Shown: piece after piece, positions 25,373-37,352 of the stretch | Position numbering within the stretch: position 1 is the stretch's first letter | How the letters are laid out: every line of letters begins with the position of its first letter | Origin: Trichoplusia ni | Lineage: Eukaryota > Arthropoda > Insecta > Lepidoptera > Noctuidae | Direction of reading: 5' to 3' | Length of the DNA stretch: 64,000 nt | NCBI RefSeq assembly: GCF_003590095.1 | Contig: NC_039478.1 | Coordinates: forward strand, 19,778,001 to 19,842,000 | Program-made: the position numbers and the translations under genes | Notes under the pieces: generated by a model | What the model was told of the DNA's origin: nothing | The model's input: the letters and a program-made list of their open reading frames with translations, nothing else | Database searches by the model: none

Positions 25373-27979
25373 ATATATTTTTTTCATCGTCACAATTACA
25401 CTGGAAATGACACGAACACAAATTATTAACTAATTTATCCTACAACTTATAAAATCCACATAAATGTAATGAAACTAATGAAAGGGGCTGGCCGCGCAGC
25501 GCAACGCTCCTTCTGTATTAGCTGTCAGTGAATGCTTGCGTTCGGAAATTAGAAGCTAAAACACCTACTCGGATACGTTCTGAAACTTACGAGATACACT
25601 GCTGGATACACACTACACAATCAAATTAAAATGAGTAGACTGGTCGATCATACAACATAATATAATATTGTCATAAGGACTAATATTTTTCTTTACAAAC
25701 AAGTATCACGAGATTGTACTTAACGAAACAATCTGGATTATTGAAAATATCATTAGATCACCTACAGCTTTGTACTCTAGCCTAGCCCTAGGCTGATACA
25801 AATATATATAATTAGAAATCCTTCTTACAGTGTGTACACTAATTATTTTATGTAGAACTGAAGTAACTTTCTAATATGACTTGTTGAGTAGCAAATATTT
25901 AGCAGTTATGCTAAGTGTCGGATATACTACCAATCAAGGCTAAATTAGAATAGGTAAATTAGAAAATTCTCACCGAAACATTACCAGATTAGACATGCGC
26001 TCAGAGTCAACTACAGTAAATTAGCACATTCACGACAAATAGAAGGCAAACCCTAAGACCAGTTCAGAGGGAATATAAAAAAAAAAATCAGAAAGTAAAA
26101 TGAAACAAAAACATATCGAACAGCTTCATAAAATAAGTGCTTTATTGATTAAAAATTAGTAGTTATAGGTACATAATTTGTATGAATTGTAACGTGACTG
26201 TTAACAAAATTAGCTCGAATAGTGTCTATGACCTGTACCTATCAACGTATTCTTATTTACAGATTTTGGGCAAAAATGAACAAAAATAATCTATTAGATC
26301 AAATAGTCTTATTAGTTGCAAGCTTTCTAACACCCCACGTCATTCAGTTATTTCAATTGACGGAGACAAGGTAACCAGTGAAATTGTAATGTCTGCATGA
26401 GACCCCCTACTTGTCCAAAACGATTACAGCTCATTGGTGGATCACATAACGGCTATTGTGCTGCTCTGCAGGCGATGTGGGCTTAACTGCTATCTTGTAC
26501 AATCTCTTCAAAAAGTTATATTGCTTTTGCTGAACGTGTCGGCTGGTAGGCAGAGCAAGTCCACACCCGCGTGCAGAGCCTCCTATCTCGCGGATGAACT
26601 CGGCATACTGCAATTTCTTCTTTCCTAAACGACAACGCGAACGAATACTTCGTTTGCACAAAGCAGAATAATAATCTATACATCTATCATACTTATTACT
26701 TTAAACCAATTTTTATTATTTACAACCGAGAAACTATAATAATATAAATATTAGAACCTTATACTCTCTGTACAATGTCGTTAATTTTAATAGACTCTTT
26801 ATTTATCCCTTTTATTTGCATATTTTTATGTCTAGGCTGACATATTCCGTGTTCACATCACTGTAGGCGATGTGGTGACCTAATCAAACAAAGAAAAACA
26901 AGAAATGATTTCACGCGGCGAAGGATACAAACAAGCTTATATATCCCAATCAGAATAATTTATCTCTAGTCTATATACAGACAGCCCTTCGCGGAACTTG
27001 TTTATGTAAATTTATCAATCAAATACTACATAATGATTTAATTAAGTTGTAAGACACACACGTGTAGTTGTAAGCCGATGGAAAGTTAAGGACACTAAGT
27101 AACTACCTACGACTAATGTTAATAGATTCAAAGCTTTCTGAAGAAAATCTTATAAGCTGGTGTTGTTAACGTTCCACCGGCGAGCTCTGCTCAGAGTGAA
27201 GAGTGAGGAGTTCAGTGGTAGTGTGTGTGCTCCTATGCCCTTCATGCGGATCAGTCGTTCCTGTTACGTTGCAAACCTAACAATATGTACAGTATTGTTA
27301 TCGTCCCTTCTACAACAAATTACCAGAGGTAAGATTTATTGTCGACGCGGCTCTGATTCAGCAGTCCGCCAGTGCGGGTTGCCCTGCTGGGACGTGAAGG
27401 GACACCAGTCTAGTCGACTACGTCTATCCCTCTTGTCGACTCACCTAACATATTACAGCAATCTGTTTATCACTCTGCATAAATTTTTAATCAATAACCA
27501 TCAGAGGTCAGACTTTTACAAAACATTCCAATAACAGTGAGGTAACATTTACGGCGACTCTCCACAACAAACTTAATGTTTAATAATTATAAATAAAATA
27601 GATCTAATCCGGAATAATGAGAAATTATGAAACACCACTAAAATATCACTGCAATTCAAAAAGTGCTACTAAAAGAAGTAAATTCAACTATAGGCTGCCA
27701 GCGCGATCGTAACGAGCGGGACGCGTTGAATTTGAACGCCGAACGTAATGTCATGGCCGAGCGCGGGACCGAGGTCGCGCGCTCCGCGAATTTAGCCTCC
27801 CCGACGCTATGGTAGTGCAGCAGGCTAGCAGTGCGGGCAGACGAGCTATGAGAACCTCGTGGAGAAGAACGCGCCTCGCGTCGCACCTAGAATTGCGGTA
27901 GGAGACGAGCGAGGCAGAGGCAAGTATGGTGTACGCAGGAAGGTCGTAGTGTGCGGGAGTGGGGCGGGAGCGGCCGCCG
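25373..27979. other. No gene seen downstream of trabid
   Basis: AT-rich DNA. Open frames at 26,431-26,661 and 27,160-27,534 lack support. A CpG-rich patch at about 27,690-27,900 adjoins the last trabid exon. Possible minus-strand poly(A) hexamers (ATTAAA) lie near 27,486 and 27,580, but the trabid 3' end cannot be fixed. Confidence 0.45.
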
Positions 27980-30900
27980 CTACTCCTCGTCCGTGTCCGG
28001 GTCGCTGGAGAACTCCGCCGCCGCCGCCGCCAGCCGCGGCGGGAACGGGCCGCGCGTCTGCTGCCTGCACACACAAACACACGTCAAGCCGCGCCAGGGC
28101 GAGCCCGGGCCGGACACAGGAGCGGCACTCACGCGAGGCGGCGGTAGTGGTTGAGCCACTCCTCCAGCATCTGCGCCTGCAGCAGCGGCCGCGCGTGCAG
28201 CGCCTGGCGCGCGGCCAGCACGCCGCCGCCCGTCACGCACGCCGACACCCAGCGCCGGACCACGCCCTCCTCGTCCGCCATCTCGTCGCACGTCAGGAAG
28301 TGCACGGGCAGCAGCTTGCCGTCCACGTCCGTGAGCGGCAGGAAGGCGGCGTCGCCCGCGCGCTCGCGGCAGATGTCGGGGTCGAGCGGCACGAGCGCGG
28401 AGAAGTGGCCGCGCGTGTAGGCCAGGCACAGCGGCGCCTTGCAGCACTGCTCGGGCTCCCACAGCAGCGGCAGGTAGAGGCCGCGGAAGCGCGCGAAGCC
28501 CAGCGCCTCGCCGCGGAAGGAGTTGACGACGTCCACGCCGTAGACCAGCACGGGGCGGCGCAGCACGTGCGCCAGCGCGAACACGTGCAGCTGGTGCAGC
28601 GCGGCGCCCGGGCGCGCGGCGGCCGCCAGCAGGCGCGCCCACTCGGCGCGCAGCTGCGCCTCGTCGGGCGCGTAGTGCAGGCGCGCGGCCTGCGCGCGCT
28701 CCCAGGCGGCCCAGCGCGCGTAGAAGGCGCGCCCGGCCGCGCCCAGCGACTCGGCCAGCGCGGCGCGCAGCGTGTTGTGGCGGTCCGACACGCCGTACGC
28801 GGCCTGGCACAGCGCGTCGGGCAGGCAGTCGCCGGCCGAGCGGTTCCACAGCGCGTACAGGCGCGAGCCCAGGCGCACGGTGAGCTCCAGGCTCCAGTTG
28901 ATGAGCGGCGGGTCGGCCTCCAGCGTCTGCTGCGCCTCGCGGTCCAGCAGCTCCGAGAACAGCTGCTCCTGGATGGGCGCCGGCAGCTCCTCGATCTCTG
29001 CGGGAAGTGTTCGGGAAACTCTCAATGAGGGTCGTAGCGTTACTAAGCACGACCGACAGCAATATAGATATAAAGCAATGTCGCCGAAAATGGCCTGGAA
29101 CCTAACAATAAAATGTTTAAAAAATCATTTACGACGACGATAATTTTTTTTAGTTTATACTACTAGTAGTATGTGTAAAAAAGTAAGTGTTTTATAACCG
29201 GAACGTTGACAGTTTGCCTGTTTTGAAATGAAATGGAGGGCCATAAGTACCTGTGCCTTAAGTCTACTAACGTCAATTCATTAAGTTTTGCGTCTGTCGA
29301 AAGTGACTATTACAATTATATTTACCAGCAGGCAGGTAGAAGGTGCAGAACTCGTTGATGTAGCGACAAGGAAAACTGCCTTTCTTGTATCGGATGCAGC
29401 TAGCTATGTGGCGCCGGATGGCAGAAGCAAGGTCCGGCGCTATAACATGAGAATGGTACATTAATAAACTCACAAGAACACACATTTCTACCATGACTGG
29501 CACTAGGCCCAAACTTTGTACTCACCTATGTACGAAGGAGATCTCTTAAGACCGGGTCCACCGCCTGATATCCGCGACAACAGCGTCGATAGAATCTCTT
29601 GTCGTTGAAATCTGCAAAAAGTAATGAACGCGTTGTAGTGATACTAACAATCAAATTAGGAACTAGCTTTCCCGGCGAACTTCATTCGTGCACAGCAAAA
29701 TCGCGCTTCGCGTCGTAGAAGGTAAGTTTGTGTGTATATCCTTTGTTGGAGGTCCTAAATAAAATAAAATAAGTCTAAGGCATAAGGTGCTTTAGGAAGA
29801 TAAATTATAGTGTTTGTTACTTTGTTGTGTGGTGTTTGATTTTTGATTGCGCGTGTCGTGGTGCCGCCGACAGGTAGGCCTCCCGCAGTGCGCGTGTGTG
29901 TGTGTGTTACCTGATGGCGAGGTGCACGAGCGTGTGTCCGGCGTCGAAGGCGGAGGAGCGGTTGAGCAGCGCCACCTCGGCCGGCGTGAGCGCGCGCGCC
30001 GGGTCCCCGCCGCTCGACAGGTAGGCCTCCCGCAGTGCGCGTGTGTGTGTGTGTTACCTGATGGCGAGGTGCACGAGCGTGTGTCCGGCGTCGAAGGCGG
30101 AGGAGCGGTTGAGCAGCGCCACCTCGGCCGGCGTGAGCGCGCGCGCCGGGTCCCCGCCGCTCGACAGGTAGGCCTCCCGCAGTGCGCGTGTGTGTGTGTG
30201 TTACCTGATGGCGAGGTGCACGAGCGTGTGTCCGGCGTCGAAGGCGGAGGAGCGGTTGAGCAGCGCCACCTCGGCCGGCGTGAGCGCGCGCGCCGGGTCC
30301 CCGCCGCTCGACAGGTAGGCCTCCACGCAGCGAGCGTCGCCCTCCACCACGCCTGCAACCACACCGGGGTAAGGGTTGCTGATTCTTGCTTACGTAACAT
30401 TGACCTCAACAGTTAACCCCTATAGAGTCGATTATTTTCCGTTTATATGTCAAAGTCACGTGCGCAAACCGTTTTATATTTGTGAATGACTTGGACGCTT
30501 CATGCAATATAAATATTTTTTCATCAGTTTTTTATATTACTACAATATTGTTGTCTTTCCACAGGGGCCTAATTAGTATATGACTTGTGATTTTGACTAA
30601 CCGAGACAAGCCTGTAGCCAGATCCAGTCGGTGTTGTTGCGCCGCTTCGACCGCCTGTTGTTGGGGTCCAGCTCGTGGATCGAAGCGTTTTGACTATTGC
30701 AGATATCGTTAATACCTACAAAGATGATTAGTGTAAATGACTGAGAGCCCTGAGAACACAGTAAGTGGTGTGTGTGTGTGAGGTGTGTGGTGTTACCGAG
30801 CGCGGGCGGCGGCGGCGAGGCGGCGGGCGCGGCGCCCGGCGCGGGGTTGCTGCTGCCGCACATCGCGCACTTCAGGGACTTCGGCCAGTTGTCGTACGTG

Positions 30901-33900
30901 CACGTCTGCACACAACAAGCTCACACTTACACACTGACCGAACGGCAACGACATACTTTAAATTCATTTGTCCACTATAAAATCACTGTAGAGTCGTAAC
31001 CAAAGGCCAAAAACACCATAATATTTATAAGGATCCTAAATACTATAATTGGGTGTCAGGTAGTCAGAAGCTTGAAAAGTCTGACAACCAGTCTAATCAA
31101 GGGGTATCGTGTTGCCCAGGTAACTGGGTTGAGGAAGACAGATAAGCAGTCGCTCCTTGTAAAAAACTGGTACTTAGCTGAATCCGGTGAGGACTTGGAA
31201 ACTTATTAGGACTTGGAAACAAAGTGATTCGAACTCCAGAATAGTACTGAAAACTTACTGACTGCTTACGCAGTTCGTAAGGGAGTGAGTACTAACCGGA
31301 CAGGGCCACTTGGCGACGGAGGAGGCGCTGGCGCCCTGCGGGGACGATATCCGCAGCGGTTTCAGTCTCTCCGCCACTGCCTCGGCACCTGCGCAGTCCA
31401 TCATATATAAATTCATAAATACTGATATCATCTCAATCTAGCAATGAAGACTCTGCACAACAAGGTGTTCTAGGATAGTTCTACAAGTAACTACGATGGA
31501 TTCACCGCAAACGTCTTGTGCGGGCAGAGCGCTGGCGCCGTCCTGCAGCCGGAATATGTCCTCGTTGAGTACCGGCTTCGGGCTGCGACACATGGTGCAC
31601 TGCAACAATAGTATATTCCACATGTTTCATCGACGACTACGTAACCAACTAAACTGTGTGCGCCTTGAACAAGACAGTGTTAGGGACGACGCTCCGGCCA
31701 AGAATATAGAGGCACTCCCTGATGGGAATAAATATCAAGTGTAATTATTTTTTTGCTAACCAAAGTAACCGTATAACAAAAATAAAACCTAACTTTTATC
31801 TGAGGAATAAATATGGCTGTTTGACATATTTTCTATACAAAAGCTGTCAAAACGTCAAACATATTCGTCGAATAAAAGTTATCTGACGATTGAAAAATCG
31901 GCCCTTAGTTATACCAATGTCATAGATAATACATATAATACTGGTATAGATGAGACACTGACAGATCAGTTCTTTTTTTCACTACTTGCCCTGTAAACTA
32001 GATGGCGCTAGCGTCTGTGAAGCGATCTATAGCTATATGTATGTATGCACTCATCTACATAATATCTATAGGTTGCTATAGGTAGTTACGCATAGTACAG
32101 CATTTTTGCCGTGTATAAAATGTACTAAAGAGAAAAAAGAATACAACAAAAATATAAAGATTTTTCTTTATTTATAAATACGGATAATTTATACAATTTA
32201 TTAATTAACGTCTACAACGTATTGAAATTAAACCACTTTTACTTTGACACATTTTTACTATTATAATTTACTAAGTAATATGATTTTCTGTAGAAAAATT
32301 ATTCTCTAATAAAATCGTAATATGGTTTAATTTCATTGGCTAACATTCATAATACACTTATGGTATATTACAATCACCAATTAATTCACATTAATAGAAA
32401 CCATTTTTAAATTTTTAGGGTATAATTGAGAACCTTCTATTTTATTTATCGATGTAAATAAAGTAGATGGTTGGAAATGGCCACCCATCAAAAATCACAT
32501 GATTTAAATCAATCAAATCATTTAATTAACAATAAGGTTTTAAATATCATTCACATTATTTCCTTTTTTTATGAATTTTATAGAAATTGTATGCTTGTAA
32601 TTTAAGTATCGTTATTATCAAAATCAGCAATTTTTCCTGTTAAAATTCTATTTACACCCGTACACCAACTATTTACAATTAAGTTGATGAACAAATTAAT
32701 TATATAATTAGTTAAAATCAATTTATGTTCATCGCATTGAATAATTGAAAAATCACATCTGCAATTTATAAAAACACAATTATTATTTTTTTAAGTTTAT
32801 TATTTCGGGCGAAGTCTCAATCATAAAATATATTTCATTAAGTAATTTAATAAATGAATCACATGTGATTTTTTTGTATAATCAATCATGCATCAATTAA
32901 ATGCATTAGGTTCAATTTCTTGTTGAAGTAAATCAACAATACAATTACAATTTTTAAATATATTAGATTTAGTTTTTTTTATTATATATCCAGGGTACAT
33001 ATTTCTTCGCTTCCGAATGCAAAATCAAATTACTAAAAATAATTTGACTCATTGTTGAAATTAAGGAATCAACTGCAAAATCAGAATCTAAATCATCAGA
33101 TTTTATAAATCATCATATTTAACTGTTTGAGACCCATCTTGACTTTTTACAATTTTTTCAAATTCCTCTTGATTTCAAAACAGGTTTAATTTCTGCCCGG
33201 AACGGGAAATGTGGTGATTTGTTTTTAAGACATCCCTTGAGTATTTTTGCTGTATCACGGTGTGAGTGGCCATTAAATGAATCAAATAATTTATCAAAAA
33301 TCAGCAATAAATCTACAGTTTCTTCACACTCAGCTAGTAATATGTTGCATTCTGAAACAAAAAAATATATATAATTATACATCATTAATGTTTGTGGTTA
33401 TTTATGTTCCTATGCAAAATATATATATAATCAATTTCAAAATATATATATATGTATATATATGTATTCACAAGAAAAAGTATATATGTATGATTTATAT
33501 GGATAAAAAATACTTATAATCAAAACATTTAACTGATTTTCATTATGAGTTGCAACATACCTTCTACAAATGTTTGCTCCCTGTCCTTTTCCTTATCTTC
33601 CAACATTGAAACTGAAGCGACTGGTTCAACTGATACTTCTGCAACTGCAGATGAGCTGGTGGTATCTAGAAAGTAGCAATAATCTTGTTAGAAAAGACTA
33701 AGCACATACTTTAAAACCTATTAATATAATTGTGCAATTCTACAAAAGACTACTTAGAAGTATTTTAACATAATTATAACATTTCACAACTATCAAACAA
33801 TGTTGTCTCGTCCCAAGCTAAGCAGAACTTGTGTTATGGATACTAGACAGCTGATAAACATACTTTCTAAATATAGAAATAATTTATACCCAGACACAGA

Positions 33901-36900
33901 ACAAAATGATGATGCTCATCACACAAATATTTCTCCTGATTGGGAATCAAACCAAAAACCTCTGGCATAGCACTAAAAGACACTAGCCACTAGACCAACA
34001 GGACAGTTAATGCACTTCATTTGCGATGATTAGGTGACAGAAAATAAAATTGAAACAGCACTTGTTGGTCTGTGGTTCATCTTAGGGGCAGATTTCACAG
34101 TTATTTCATACATTTAATAGACATCTGCCAAAATGTTAATTGCATATTTGTTTACATGTAAATTGGATGTTATAATATGCAAATATATTTATTTACCTGA
34201 TGGGATAAGGCTGGTGTAAAAGGTTGGCACTGCATTTCTCGTTAATACCGTTCCTTTACCTATGTAGTATTTCTCAAAATGTTTATAGTCTTATTTGGTT
34301 GTAGATGTATGTATCTCCTTTCATTATAATATCATCGTCTAAAACTTGTTTCCAGATCTCAAACCTTTCTTTATAACAGTCTGGCTTAGGAAAATGATGT
34401 AATGTACCTGAAATTAGAAAGAATGAGTTAATTGCAGGTTGTGAAATTTATGTTTTAAAAATATAGTGATATATAATAGTACAAACTTCGATCGGATCGT
34501 TCCTACAATAAGATCACTTATTCTATCATCAATAATCATCTTACCTCCTTCTTCACATCCAAAATAGCAATGAGTGCGAGAGTATTTCGGTAATCTCGCC
34601 ATCGTAATCCGTAAAAAACGCAGCCAAATTTTTAAATCAAGTAATGTAAACACACGTCGTAGTCCATTAAACGATGCCAGGGTCAAGAGAAATAAATATA
34701 TTCGTCGGTATCCGTTCACGAGAAGCCAAGTAAATACGTAGGAAGCAGTTTCGAGGTCCAGAAAACACGCGATGGTCAATAATAGGCAAATAAGTCGAAA
34801 ATAAAACTTGGTAAACTCACGGCACAAGAAACGAACGTTGAGTGAAAAGTTTTCAAAACATATCAGTGCTGTCATGTCATTAGCAAAATAAAAATTGCGT
34901 ATAAGATTAATTGAAGACCGAAAAGGCGATTCAGTTTTTTTTTAATTTTTTTTAGTTTACTTTTTATTAAATAATATTTATTAAATTATTAAAAGAATAA
35001 CATTTTGAAGAAAGCAGTTACTGTAGCGGCATCTAGTAATATTTAAGGGAATATTATGCCTTAGTTGACTTGCCCTGTGGCATAGATGGCACCACTTTCC
35101 ATACATTTTGTTTTCTTGTCCTCAAAGTACTGTACTGTCACCCCCATGTACCAATGTTATCAACAGTTTAGTGAGTTGTATGACTTTAGAGCAAAAGTGT
35201 TACAAACAAAAATAATTATCATAGTTAAAATTGGTTACTATTGATTCAATGCTGATCACCGCATCGATTATACTTATTAAGATACTTTAGATACATGAGA
35301 TACATCTAATACGCAAACAAAATACTAGCTAGCTTGGATCCCTTGATCACCAACTTGGATCTTATTAAATAACCAAATTTTTAACGATCTTTTAACAAAC
35401 AAAAGCAAAATCGTATTAGAGCTTAAACAAATAATAGGTAACAATCAGGCTCCCTTTACATTCAGTCTACAATAAACTGTAAAAAAAGTGAACGTCACCA
35501 TTATGAATACGATAAGTTCTACACAATGCGATTATAGAACTGTGTTTTATTTTTAGCTAAATGAGGCAAAAACGTGAAACATTTTATCAACGAATATAAT
35601 AAGCTATTATTCTCAGTTTTTATTACACTAATCACACAAAATGGGCCGCAGATCCCACACCTTTTGTTTGGCTAGAAACACGCAAGTTGATGTGAAATAA
35701 CAGCACAGAACAAGTCTAATAATAATATCGGGTTAATTCTATAATACTAGAAATGCAATCGAACGCCTGAGGCTGACTATGCTTAACATAGTATGGATCG
35801 AATAGATTTGCTGTGTGTTGCAGACATTGTTTATATTAAGCAAGAAATAAGAAAAGGCATAGTAGAGTAGATGAATACCTTTCGTGAGAGTGGGAAGTTC
35901 TCGTAGGTGCACACGTCGCAGCACCACTTGGCGCCCTCCGTCGCCGGCACGGAGCTCGCTGTCATCTGACACAATGTTACACTACTCATGAGGAACAAAC
36001 AACACTACACAATTATATTTAATTTGTCTTAAGACTTACATAATTATGCAGAGATTATTTTTTTAAAGTTTAATTACCTGCAAGACTAAATTATGTACCT
36101 ACATTGTTTGCTTTCTTATAAATTGATTACAAGCAAGTTATTATTGCAATTGAAAAACATTTTCCCATTTCTATGAGGTTAAAATTTGGCTACTAAAATA
36201 AAGGTGTTTTCAATGTTGTTTTTGCTATGATTGTAGAACATATATAATTTATTTTATCATACTTAAGTTTAAATAAGAGTCTGCTATCAGTCAGCAGCCG
36301 GAATCACATGAACCGTAACAAGGTTCATGTGATACAGGCTGTATTAAACAGTTGAAATTATCATAATGTAAAGAAAATATAGATTTCTGTAGTAGCTACA
36401 TTTTCAAATATGAGTAAAACACAGTAAGATATAGGGGGTACCCAAACTGCAGTCTTAAAGTTAATAGCAAATAAATCTTTCTGCACAAGTCTAATTAAAG
36501 TAAAGCAGTTTTTTGGATGGCTGTCTGTCTGTGTGTGTTTACACCATAGACAGATGGCCTCTGGGCCCTGTTATGAAAATGGCTTTCTTATGACTTTACA
36601 TTTATAACTTAACCTCTCAGCCAGTAAAAAGTCAGAAAATCATATAATATAATATCAAGAATTATTCAGTTTATATATTTATTTTCAGTTTGGGCTAAAG
36701 TTTTACATCTCTTTATTACATTATTATTGAGGAACAGATTTGATATGATGTTTACCTGAGGCCAACTTGCAAAGAAGAAATATAGAAACTCGCATAAATG
36801 CCTGATTTTTTTTTATGGACTGGTATATGTATAAACACACTTTCATGCAGGTGCACAAGCTATGGCCACAACTCTACTGTGCCTGTAGGGAAGTTCAACC

Positions 36901-37352
36901 TTGGTTACAATGCAACAACCTCATTGCTGAAGCAATAAAACATTGCAAATTCTAGCTAAATCCATGAAACATTGCCAAAATTGATAATTTCTGTCACAGT
37001 TCAGGTAAATAAAGAGTAATTAAACTAGAAGATCAACCCCAATAAAAGTATTTTTAAATAGATACCACAGAAGATGTTTACTACCGCCAAATCATGAAAA
37101 AAGTTTTCAGAAATTAAAAATACCTATCAATCTGGACTTCATTCATGTGGTAGTCAATTACATGTATATTATGTGTAGGTAGCATCTACCCAAGCTGTTC
37201 AGCCCAAAGACAGGTAATCGCCTCACCTGGCTGATGGTGGTCTGTGAGACGTTGGTGGAGGCGTCGAGCGTGGCGCACTCGGCCCCCGGCGCGCCCGACT
37301 CGCCGAGCGACGCGCTTGTCCTGCTTCCATCATTCTGCACCTCCTCACTCAT
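27980..37352 (-). CDS. trbd: Trabid / ZRANB1 ubiquitin thioesterase, 11 coding exons
   Basis: This is the orthologue of Trabid (ZRANB1), an OTU-family deubiquitinase that prefers K29-, K33- and K63-linked ubiquitin chains. Minus-strand exons are 37,352-37,227, 35,965-35,879, 31,599-31,506, 31,388-31,297, 30,905-30,797, 30,715-30,602, 30,352-30,205, 29,611-29,526, 29,439-29,326, 28,997-28,133 and 28,064-27,980. All phases agree and total 640 codons including the stop (human about 708). Two NZF fingers span exon pairs (KWCCDVCTYE..CTMC and KWPCPTCTYD..CAMC); the human protein has three. The ankyrin/AnkUBD segment includes RNNTDWIWLQACL and TLVHLAIRF. The OTU domain keeps the catalytic Cys in NRSAGDCLPDALCQ and the His in TRGHFSALV. 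The C-terminus ends in the acidic DPDTDEE. The OTU exon is extremely GC-rich. The start is the first ATG, with a 42-residue Ser/Thr-rich lead before the first finger. It shares an upstream region head to head with the 38,468 gene. Confidence 0.93.
29871..30352 (-). repeat. Three identical 147-bp tandem copies of a trabid exon 3' part plus donor
   Basis: Copies begin at 29,871, 30,018 and 30,165; the next partial start is 30,312, so the period is exactly 147 bp. The three units show no difference by eye. Read on the minus strand, each unit holds most of the ankyrin-region exon (from EAYLSSGGDP to HLAI), its splice donor CAG|GTAACA, and a CACACA run. Only the first copy in transcript order (30,165-30,352) has the acceptor-proximal exon end and the acceptor; the other two lie in the following intron. 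In the true reading frame TAA follows immediately after each donor. Confidence 0.92.
31043..31205 (+). mobile_element. RTE-type LINE 3' UTR fragment in trabid intron
   Basis: It contains TATAATTGGGTGTCAGGTAG, GGGGTATCGTGTTGCCCAGG and CAGTCGCTCCTTGTAAAA, the recurrent non-coding 3' region of an RTE-class LINE of Lepidoptera. It is related to the fragment at 13,975-14,085 and lies between coding exons 4 and 5 of trabid. Confidence 0.7.
31600..33157. other. AT-rich intron of trabid
   Basis: Very AT-rich intronic DNA between coding exons 2 and 3. No exon was recognised. The part from about 32,100 may be 3' untranslated sequence of the decayed THAP/P-like gene. Confidence 0.5.
33158..34602 (-). 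pseudogene. THAP-domain, P-element-like transposase relic nested in trabid intron
   Basis: Minus-strand exons with good junctions are 34,602-34,545, 34,406-34,197, 33,665-33,561 and 33,351-33,158. The first two encode a THAP zinc-finger start: MARLPKYSRTHCYFGC, then LHHFPKPDCYKERFEIW. A one-base frame break and loss of the expected Cys before KHFEKYYIG disrupt the C2CH finger, so full function is unlikely. The last exon reads LLIFDKLFDSFNGHS and then stops, resembling the LFDxFN block of P-element and THAP9-type transposases. Catalytic domains are otherwise absent. It lies in the same orientation as trabid. The splice sites have outlived the coding frame, so it is a decaying P-like element or a degraded domesticated copy. 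Confidence 0.6.
33798..34008 (-). mobile_element. tRNA-derived SINE nested in the THAP relic
   Basis: Read on the minus strand, the head has a Pol III A-box-like TGGTCTAGTGGCTAGTG and a B-box-like GGTTTGATTCCCAATC. The body continues CAGGAGAAATATTTGTGTGA and the tail reads CCATAACACAAGTTCTGCTT. This is the architecture of a widespread insect SINE. It sits in an intron of the THAP/P-like relic, giving a SINE in a transposon in a trabid intron. Confidence 0.75.
35966..37226. other. First trabid intron, no other gene seen
   Basis: AT-rich intron between coding exons 1 and 2. It was checked for a third NZF finger exon and none was recognised. A 12-bp hairpin lies at 36,303-36,333. Confidence 0.55.
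36303..36333. repeat. Hairpin with 12-bp perfect arms
   Basis: ATCACATGAACC and its exact reverse complement flank a 7-base loop within the first trabid intron. It is short, and no function is assigned. Confidence 0.7.

Noticed and set aside
27160..27534. 124-codon plus-strand frame downstream of trabid
   Set aside because: No domain, no conserved composition and no splice-bounded structure; likely chance.
27859..29028. Plus-strand 389-codon open frame opposite the trabid OTU exon
   Set aside because: Composition is a GC-rich antisense shadow (Arg/Ala/Gln/His runs) with no domain, while the minus strand encodes a clear OTU domain with catalytic residues.
29871..30311. Tandem identical units considered as a CRISPR-like array or a plain minisatellite
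   Set aside because: The units are directly adjacent without spacers and consist of exon plus donor sequence in a eukaryotic gene.
29792..30416. Long frames on both strands across the 147-bp tandem copies, read as a repetitive protein
   Set aside because: The repetition comes from duplicated trabid exon DNA whose period is divisible by three; the true exon frame is a different one and the copies lack acceptors.
34414..34875. 153-codon minus-strand frame as a complete gene
   Set aside because: Only its 3' third matches a family (the THAP start at 34,602); the upstream Phe/Leu-rich part is out of the gene and the real exon ends at a donor at 34,545.
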